DNA from: Gracilariopsis chorda
Lineage: Eukaryota; Rhodophyta; Florideophyceae; Gracilariales; Gracilariaceae
Assembly (NCBI GenBank): GCA_003194525.1
Contig: NBIV01000561.1
Coordinates: 1 to 27,139 of the forward strand
Direction of reading: 5' to 3'
Length of the DNA stretch: 27,139 nucleotides
Shown: in pieces, positions 19,819 through 27,139 of the stretch
How positions within the stretch are numbered: position 1 is the stretch's first letter
How the letters are laid out: each line of letters begins with the position of its first letter
The notes under the pieces: model-generated
What the model was told of the DNA's origin: nothing
What the model saw: the letters and a program-made list of their open reading frames with translations, nothing else
The model's database searches: none
Translations under genes and position numbers: made by a program

Positions 19819-20573
19819 ATGGAGCGCGACCTTCCATATAGCGAGGAGCAGGCGTACATCATTCCCCAGACCAGCCGGCCGACGTACACGTGCTCAATGC
19901 GTTGGAATTGGTGCAGGAGCACATGGTGAAACCATACGCAATGGATTGCTGCGGGTTTGACGACCTCGAGGATGTGCACAACACATTGCGTGGCCCGGAT
20001 TCCACATCATGCTTCCAGGCCCAATTAATATCGACAGGCCCCCCTTACGCCATTTGACCTATGCGTAGCAGGCCAAACAGCGACTACGACACCCTCACCG
20101 TCGCCTACATGAAAGGGGTTACAAAAACGTTTATCGCTTGTTACGTGCTGGTGGCCACTTCGTCATTTTCTGCTCGCTTGAGCTGTTCCTGCATGGGCAT
20201 AAGCTGTTAACCAGCGTGGATCGCAGGGAAGCCTATGGTACCGTTTCCCCGATGTTCCGCGTGGACCACTGCTCATTGCAAATGATCTGTGCACCGGGTA
20301 ACAACACCATGCCGCCGGGCCGAGCAGCTGGAGAGCTGACACTCATCACCCAATACGCGGTGCATGGCGTCAAAACGGGTCTCACTCGTGCTCAAAGAGG
20401 ACAAAATGGTGAAATACACCAACTTTAGCTACGTCCCGTCCACGGTAATGGCGTACAAGAACGTCTTCGACCGTGTTCCGGCCGTCGATGTGAATGAACG
20501 TCTCATGTAGTCCCGCTACGCAGACAGCGATGATGTGAATGGCCGGAGAAGTACCAAAGACTCTTCAACCTAA
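19819..20573 (+). pseudogene. DPPY-type DNA methyltransferase-like segment, frameshifted
   Basis: An ATG at 19819 (MERDLPYSEEQAYIIPQTS) leads after a frame change to FQAQLISTGPPYAI near 20013-20054. This matches motif IV (DPPY) of amino-methyltransferases acting on adenine or N4-cytosine, with Gly in place of the Asp. After a TGA at 20055 and another frame change comes YRLLRAGGHFVIFCSLELF (about 20130-20190), the strand that follows motif IV in this fold. A further piece has VDVNERLM and SRYADSDDVN, with TAG at 20508 between them. The closing SAM-binding motif (FxGxG) expected in this arrangement was not found, so the domain is damaged or truncated. The catalytic-Asp change, two stops and three frames argue that it is dead. 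RNA methylation is an alternative role. Confidence 0.6.
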
Positions 20574-20631
20574 TGAGCGTGAGCGAGCTTCGTGCTCATG
20601 AGGCTTCAACGCTACGCCTCATTGTGGCTGA

Positions 20632-21222
20632 ATCGACATTGTGCACCCGTCTGCTGGGGTTGGCGTTTTTGCAGGGCGTACGTTCGCAGAAGACGAGACT
20701 GTTTGCCACTTTTACGGCACATTGGTATAACATGACATGTCCCAGCGAACCGAAATCCTCAAAACGTACGGCTCCGGCTTGATGGGTGTTATCCCACAGG
20801 ATTTCCGCACGTATTGTATGCAAGTGGAACTCAAGGCTCTGGACTTCACCTCCCTCATCGTACTAAACAAGGACAAGAAGACACCAAGCGTTTGGATTTC
20901 GCAAGGTCTCTTTTGTGTAGGAGGACTCATCAATGACCCAAGATACCTCCAGTTGGATCCTGACGCGCAGCCCATTCATGATGGTTATAAACCCAAACGA
21001 ACAGCCAACGTCTACGTTGATTGTTCTGCTATATCTGCGCTGAAAACACGTAAGCACCTCGAGCCCTACACTCTGATGACAATCAGAGCTTCCCGCCATA
21101 TGGCACGCGAAGAGGAACTCTTCATCAATTACGGTACTTCTTACGATGGGGCAAGTAATCTTGGTACCCCTTTGCCCCAAACACGTTCTTCGACTTCTAC
21201 AAAACACAATAAAAACCTCTAA
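20632..21222 (+). pseudogene. SET-domain (protein lysine methyltransferase) segment
   Basis: One frame carries HPSAGVGVFAGRTF and HFYGTLV, which match the first strands of the SET domain (GxGVFA and the following YxG). After an in-frame TAA at 20728-20730 it continues with SGLMGVIPQDF, GGLINDPRYL, KRTANVYV and finally IRASRHMAREEELFINYG near 21085-21135. This corresponds to the A-R-x-I-x-x-GEEL-x-x-YG signature at the catalytic end; here the Gly before EEL is Glu. SET enzymes methylate lysines of histones or other proteins using SAM. The segment follows the DNA methyltransferase-like part by about 60 bp in the same direction, so one fused product or two neighbouring genes are both possible. 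No pre-SET or post-SET cysteine cluster is visible. Confidence 0.65.
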
Positions 21223-21925
21223 AAACCCCCTCCCTATAATGGTGAAAACTTTTAACGAAATTCCTAAAACCTGCTCCTTTGCATGCGCATAAGAACCCAT
21301 TACGTAATTCTGTGCCGTATTGTGGTGTGTACTGGCTTATTGACACTGTGGGCATGGGCATATGCATCACCCTACACACAGAACACCTCCCACCTTATCA
21401 AAAACCCAATTACAGTTTGTGTATGACTTTATGTGTGAACCAGAACGCAAGCCCGCATATCTCCAGCCGCGCCAGCCCCGTTTTCTCTCTGCTCCTCATT
21501 ATGTACATGTTTGGCGAGTATTAGTCCCACAGCCTATGCGAGCTCATAGTTCCGACGCTGTATGAGTTCTCCAAAAACCCACACTGCGGCGCCTTTTCGC
21601 AAGCCCTCTCACAGTCATCACTACAAAGTGCCCACCAACCTGCCCCTAATAAACCCTTCACATCTCTCCCCATACCCCCAGAAACGCCTACAACGCAACC
21701 GCACGCCGAAAGTACCTGCCGAAACCCAGCTCCATCTCTCGCTCTGCCTTTCTTTTTATGTCATTCCCTTCTGCGAGCATACCAATATGGGCAACCTCAC
21801 CTTGCATAACCACTCCATAGTACCGGGTTCTATCCAGCCTGGTCCGGCCCCAAACGCGAAAAACACCACAGTCCAACCATCCCAACCCCAACGCTACTGC
21901 CATAATCTCAACATCTGTCGGGCAG
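21223..21925 (+). other. Spacer with possible protein remnant
   Basis: After the SET stop the sequence becomes C-rich. A frame at about 21400-21565 has the protein-like run QLQFVYDFMCEPERKPAYL and HYVHVWRVLV before a TGA. It may be a remnant of the preceding or following gene; no family is recognised. Nothing else is supported. Confidence 0.3.
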
Positions 21926-24566
21926 ATGGCAGATGAAGAACGAAATGCACCTCCCTCCGTCACAAACCCGCTCGACACCGTTATCAACCTTGGCATTCAC
22001 TCCATCGGCTTCTTCATCCTATGCACCAACTGCGAATCTGGCATCCCCTCACGACGTGCGGTGCGCAATCATCTCCGAAAGGCGCAGTTCCTCCCACCGG
22101 AAGAGGCTCACAAAGCATTCTACGTCATGTGGTCCCGCAGAACCAGAATGCCTAAAGCACAACACTCTCCCCCCGCTATGGACATCGTATGATCTGGAAG
22201 CGCCGAGCCAGAACGTGGGTTTTCTGCGTCCACTAGCCGGACTGCAAATCTTGAACGGCTACTGCTGCGCGCAGTGCACCTCCTGCTACATTGACCTTCA
22301 GCGTCTCCATGAGCACATCACGAACACACATTCCAGTCACGCGCATTCGGTTTCTTGGCTAATAGAACAATCATTGAAGCAAAGCACCGTAAATTTGCAA
22401 ACCATATTCGGCAGCCCTCCCCGTCTGCTGTTTGCATTGAGCTTTGCCTCTCCCGTTGGGACCATAAGCAAACACCTTCAACTGTCTATCCGAACGTTCA
22501 ACACTCTGCAGCAATCCCTTCTACCCCAAACCCTCCAGTCCCAACCACCAGCACCGATACTGCCACAGCCCATGCAACCCCACAGCCCGAACACAAACTC
22601 CAGACAACGACAAATACTGCAACCAGAACACAAAACCGAAGAAACAATGAAACAACTTCTTCAAAGGCGTAAGCACCTCACACACCCAAACCAATCATCT
22701 GCGTCTACAACCACAAGCACAACAAAAACCCAACATTTTCATTGCGTGCACCAAGCTAGACATCATACTCCAGTCTGTTTCTGTCAGCCTCAAGGACGCA
22801 ACTATACTCACAAATCCAACATGTGCAAGCGACATCGATGCAATGGCTGCTATGACCAACGGTGTTTTCATGTACCTCACCAAAGTTCCATTTCTCATGT
22901 GCACCATTCCGCCATTGTTTCTCCAAAAGCTCAACCAACGCTCCGACAGCAACTTCCGCAGCGTCTCACAGTACACGCTCAAACGCTACGCCTCTGATAT
23001 TGCCCGTCTCTTTGCTATTCACAAAAAAAGTCCACGAGCATGACGTCAACTTGGTTTCACAAGCACAAAACACTACGGCCTACCTCCACAGCGTTAACCT
23101 AAAACCTAAACTCCTACATAGCGCGCTCACTGTCCAGCTTCTGCAGACGCTCCCCCGTATGCATCTAAGCATACACTCACTGTGCGCAACTTCATTGCCG
23201 CCGCTTCTGTGCTGGTTCACAACGCCGAAGATGCCATCAACCCACACGACGAGCGCCACCGCTATGCTAGTGCCGACGAGCTCACCCATCTGCTCGCCGC
23301 TCTCCAATACGGAGTCGCAGCATGCGCCATCAATCACGTGCATAACCTCACCAAGCAGCAAGGTAAAACCCCTCATCAGCTTAATTCCGAGGTGCAGCAA
23401 GTAAAACTGTCGGATGACGTGCAATCAAAAAATGCTTTTTCTTTCATCTGCAACACCCTCAGCTTTGCTATAAATATCGCCACTAAGAGAGCATCAACGT
23501 GTCGTTCTTGAACTGCAATATGCACGCGCACTGCGGCATCGTTCACGACATTCACTTGGGCCTGCCCGCACTGGGCTCTGTCGTCAAAAACGCTCCAAAC
23601 CAAAATTGAAGACATCATCATTGATGATCTGATACTCGGATCACCATTCCCCCCCTGCATTCACACGTCACATACACGCACTAAAAGACGAACCCTCAAA
23701 CAAATCTTCCGGCTTCTCTTTCCTCCAACACCCGCACAATGGCTCCTTTCTACAGACCTGCTTGCAGTATGTACTGGCAATGCCTAAAGAACCCATCTGG
23801 AAACCATCGCATCATTCCCTACAAGCTCTCTCACCACCATCCAACGATATCCCTACCTTTCTTATTGCTTGTACCCACTTCTAGACATCTGCTCTTACTC
23901 GCTGGCTTGCATGCACAGAAAACGTCCAGGAGCGGCTCCTGGTCGTTCTCCACTTTGCCTCTAGCTCCCCAGCCCACGGAACCGAGGTTGAGTCGTATCG
24001 TCTCCACCAGGACTTGTTTCACCAATGCTGCCTCATACTTCTCGACTCTCAACTTGTTCTCATCACGCGCTACCTCAAAACGCTAAAGAAGGCACTCGCC
24101 CAATTCCACGCTTCCCAGATCCAAAGACAGCTGAACTCCTTCTTACTTACCTGATGCTCATTCGCCCGCTCGAAACCTGGTTCGTTTCGGCTATACACGG
24201 CGAAACCCATAAACAGGCACACTGGGGGTATTTTTGTTCTCAACCCAAGTCATGCCGCTAGACGCTCGAAACATTCGCCGAATCAACAGCTCCACTCTGT
24301 TCGACGCTGGGTTTAAACTCATCTTTGCCGACTACCGCAACTTCACAGTAGGAATCACCGCCCTCATTTCCTCTACCGCCCCAAACGACATTGACAAAAC
24401 GCTCCCCAAGGCCATCCTGGAAGAAGCCTCCTCCACCGTGCACAATCAAGCTGGGCACACGGCACACAATGCAGAGCTCAAGTACGCACGCACCCCACAC
24501 AACGTCCGTGGAATGCAACACCCCGAGCTCAGCAAGTACGTCGGTGTTTTCGGAATGCTAGTTTGA
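21926..24566 (+). pseudogene. OrsD-type (DUF3505-like) C2H2 zinc-finger protein with C-terminal tyrosine-recombinase-like domain, heavily frameshifted
   Basis: ATG at 21926 opens a frame with FFILCTNCESGIPSRRAVRNH, a zinc finger of the C-x2-C...H kind whose second His is not evident. In another frame YCCAQC...HEHITNTH (22263-22335) gives a second finger after GLQILNGY, the layout of OrsD-like proteins. A Pro/Gln linker follows. Further pieces in several frames include FRSVSQYTLKRYASDIARLF, DELTHLLAALQYGVAACAI and EDIIIDDLILGSPFPP. The end carries YLMLIRPLETWF (Arg at 24163), FADYRNFTVGI (Arg at 24336) and QAGHTAHNAELKYAR (His 24456, Tyr 24483), matching in order the R, R, H and Y of tyrosine recombinases. 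At least five frame changes are needed. In fungi related proteins continue into a helicase; none is seen here. Confidence 0.6.
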
Positions 24567-25107
24567 CAATCAAAAAGGGAAAGAATTGAAATGGACGGAT
24601 ATCGACTCTTAAAAACCACTTTTGAATGAATCAATTTCCATCAAAATATTTTCACACATTCAACACTGCTAGTTTTTTGAAAGTATAAACTAGTAAAGCA
24701 CTTTCACATTTCCAAGTTATTTCGGACCAAAAACCGAGTCCGGACTCCGCGAAGTGGAGTCCAGACTCCACTACTACATACCTTCACATGTGAACGTTGA
24801 GATTGAAAATCTGACCGGACCACCGGAACTGCCCCTTCAAATAGAAGGATAGGATGCTCAGATAAATACATATATAGGAAATACATTAGAGTTTTACAAA
24901 ACATGATAGCCCTCGCTATCCTTCACTCGTTGTCAGTGTCTGCGGCCTTGCATAGCATGCACCAGTCCACGAGCCAGCGCAAAACGCTCGGCATCACCTG
25001 CTCCACTTCATCCCGTGCGCCATAATAATTACGCTCCCGCATTTCGCTCTCCAACAACCCCTTTGCTCCCTTTCTCCTTCCAATCCTTCAACTCTCCTTC
25101 CCGCACC
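24567..25107. other. Non-coding gap between two element-like genes
   Basis: An AT-rich stretch follows the recombinase-like gene, with a strong hairpin (24736-24768), then more AT-rich sequence and a C-rich lead into the next gene. If the neighbours are separate transposons, their ends should lie here, but no matching inverted ends could be found by eye. Confidence 0.45.
24736..24768. other. 13-bp stem hairpin (12 of 13 paired) with 7-nt loop
   Basis: gagtccggactcc (24736-24748) pairs with ggagtccagactc (24756-24768) around the loop gcgaagt. Within each arm agtcc and ggact also mirror each other. It may be a transposon end, a transcription stop structure or a chance palindrome. Confidence 0.6.
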
Positions 25108-27139
25108 ATGTTCCCCTGTTGCTACCCTCGCTGCTCCTTCCACGGCCGCACCACATACTCTCTTCAGAGTCACCAACGCAGGTTGCCCCCATCGCCTCAC
25201 CGCCAACAAGCGTTCCTCCTCCACAGCCACCGCTCCAGTTCAGTTCCCTCCCAGGACCAAGAAGCGAAAATCCGTTCCCAACCTCTCCATTAATTCTCCT
25301 CCCTTTCCCTCTCACCGTCCTTCCGACAACGTCCCCCTCGCCGATGATGATCCATATGAACTTCAACAGGCTTCCCTCTCTCTTCAAACCCAAGACGCTT
25401 ACCATATCGCAAGTCACGCCATCGGCTCCGTCTCCTCCTCAAACCCCCTTCTCCCGCCCCCTTCTCGTTCCCCTTCCCCTCTCGCCGACAACCCTCATCT
25501 CGAACAACTCGTCCTCTACATCTCCTCCATCGCATCCTCCGTCAGCACCCGCAAAGGCAGACGAGCTCATCTCCATCCTCAACCATCCAGACTTCTCCAA
25601 GTCCTCCTTCCAGACCTCCATCTCCTCCGCCAGGCAGTGCCTCGCACTGCAAGAGGACCTCTTCAAGCAACGCATCAGCTCCAACGGCTTCATCCCTTCC
25701 ACCATCACAGACAAGCGCAACACCTTCTCCGCAACCCTCTTCCAGAAACGTGCCATCGACGTCCTCAAGCAACAACTCGCACTCGCACACCTCAACAACA
25801 CCTTCTTCCAGCCGGTATCTCAATCTTCCTCATCTTCTTCGTCTTCTGGTCACCCGGCTTTTCGCACATCCCATGGCTGCAGCCCTCGGAAAGAAAGTCG
25901 TACCAGCCATCAAACAGGAAATTATGCAGTCCCCCGTCGATGACATCGTCTGGCACACCCCCCAGGAAACCGGTATCGAATCATTCATCGGCCTCGTCCA
26001 GCTCTACTCGGACAAGTCCGCAACCTCCCTGAAAAGCTCCTCCGTCAATTCCTACCCCCTCCACGTCACGTTTCTCAACTTCTCCGATGCCCTCCGCCGA
26101 AAGTGTATATCCGAAAATCTCACACTCCTCGGATACCTTCCAACCTCCTTCTCCCCGTTTACCGCCTTCGACGACGGCGGCGACTACGTCCCGAAATCAT
26201 CCTCCAACATCCCACGCGAGACCAAAATGAACCTCATTCAGCGCGCCATCTCTACCATCCTCAACCCACTCCTCACCTCTGCGCTCCCAGGATTCTCCTT
26301 CCGTGACGCTCACGGTGTCCTCCGCCACTGCCACCCCATCCTCGCCAGCTATTGCGCAGACATCCCCGAAGCAAAGGACATCCTCGCCATCTCCCACGGA
26401 ACACGGCCGCAGCACCCTTGCCCGAGATGCACCGTCCCTCGGGAACACCTCTTCCTCAATACAGATCCCATCCCCTTCCGCACACAACTCCAAACTCGAA
26501 CCAATCGCAGACAGCACACCTGCCTTCTCCGCGAATCCGAGGAAGCGCAACTCGCCGGAAACCAAAAGTGGCACGCACCAAAAAAGAAGAGGCAGCAACA
26601 GCACTTCATTCTCTCTCCCTCGCAAAGTACACTTCTCTCTTCGAATCATACCCCATCTTCAACATCACTCCGCTTCTCTCTTCTTACAACATCTTCGCCT
26701 TCGAGCCACTGCATAACTTCCACCTCGGCGTCTCTAAACTCATCAAAGCCACGCAATCGAACGTCTCCGATCCGATTCCCTCTTCTCCATTGTCGGTCCC
26801 AGCAAATCCAAGAGATCCTTCCAATCCATCCGCACCTCCATCCTCAAACACTCCAACTCCATTCTTGCGGCCATCGAAAAAGATTCCCCTGCAACTGGAC
26901 TCCACATAGACTTCTCCACCTCCGACAACGCTTTAAGCTCTTAACGGCTTCTTCACTACAGAAGGACTCCGTGGAATGCTCGAAGCAAAAGATTACCGCG
27001 CACTCGACATGGTATTCCCCTTCATCGGAGCATTCTTCGACAGATGCTGCAACGAAATCGACTCCTCCCCGATCACTTCCGTCTTCACCAAGTACACAAT
27101 CTCGTTCTCTACGCCATGCGATACAACTCCACTTCCGAA
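25108..27139 (+). pseudogene. Plavaka (KDZ/CACTA-like) DDE transposase, 3' truncated by window, frameshifted
   Basis: ATG at 25108 starts MFPCCYPRCSFHGRTTYSL with a C/H zinc-finger head as in Plavaka transposases. A charged linker follows (DNVPLADDDPYELQQ) in a second frame, then DELISILNHPDFSKSSFQ in a third. From ATG 25873 one frame stays open to the window end. It holds the transposase core: GLVQLYSDKSATSLKS, YPLHVTFLNFSDALRRKC, LLGYLPTSFSPF, HPILASYCADIPEAKDI and HPCPRCTVPREHL. Near 26580, at a run of A, protein sense moves to the frame with NIFAFEPLHNFHLGVSKLIK, and later to others ending with FFTTEGLRGMLEAKDYRALD. The enzyme would cut and paste a DNA transposon. All family landmarks stay recognisable, but about five one-base shifts break it. 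The rest lies beyond the edge. Confidence 0.72.

Noticed and set aside
22695..26649. Minus-strand frames such as 25088-25417 and 26197-26649
   Set aside because: They arise because the plus strand is C-rich and stop-poor. Plus-strand domain motifs lie in the same DNA.
1..27139. tRNA, rRNA or self-splicing intron
   Set aside because: Nothing beyond the tRNA-like primer site was recognised by eye; a covariance-model search could change this.

Overview
The window is eukaryotic nuclear DNA that consists mostly of mobile elements. It shows no bacterial operons, Shine-Dalgarno sites, rRNA or tRNA genes. The mix of a chromodomain Ty3/gypsy retrotransposon, tyrosine-recombinase genes, an OrsD-type zinc-finger gene and a Plavaka (KDZ)-type DDE transposase, in long intronless frames, would fit a red alga such as a Chondrus-like florideophyte. 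A fungus or oomycete cannot be excluded. The organism call is inference only.

Region 1 (1-10427): one Ty3/gypsy chromovirus on the minus strand. The 5' LTR is complete (9621-10427). The 3' LTR is cut by the window edge (1-746). Reading leftward come a candidate primer site, gag, protease, reverse transcriptase (RT), RNase H, integrase and a C-terminal chromodomain, then a G-rich polypurine tract. The LTRs differ at only about four places, yet pol carries two in-frame stops and several frameshifts. Between the chromodomain and the 3' LTR there is a 245-codon ORF on the opposite strand, followed by AATAAA. The whole element is dense in small hairpins, inside coding sequence as well.

Region 2 (10428-13600): an acidic-tailed hypothetical ORF cut off by the 5' LTR, an AT-rich stretch without genes, and a six-unit 114-bp tandem repeat. 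Each repeat unit folds as two hairpins that show the same loop.

Region 3 (13600-18530): a decayed Crypton-like tyrosine recombinase on the plus strand, tail-to-tail with a disrupted hypothetical gene on the minus strand, then about 1.2 kb with no convincing gene.

Region 4 (18528-27139), all plus strand and all decayed: an unrecognised ORF with in-frame stops, a DPPY-type DNA methyltransferase-like segment, a SET domain, an OrsD-type zinc-finger gene ending in a tyrosine-recombinase-like R/R/H/Y set, and a Plavaka-type transposase running off the right edge. The DNA-modifying and histone-modifying domains lie next to two different transposition enzymes. This may be the remains of one large element carrying chromatin writers, or a nest of separate insertions; the sequence alone does not decide.
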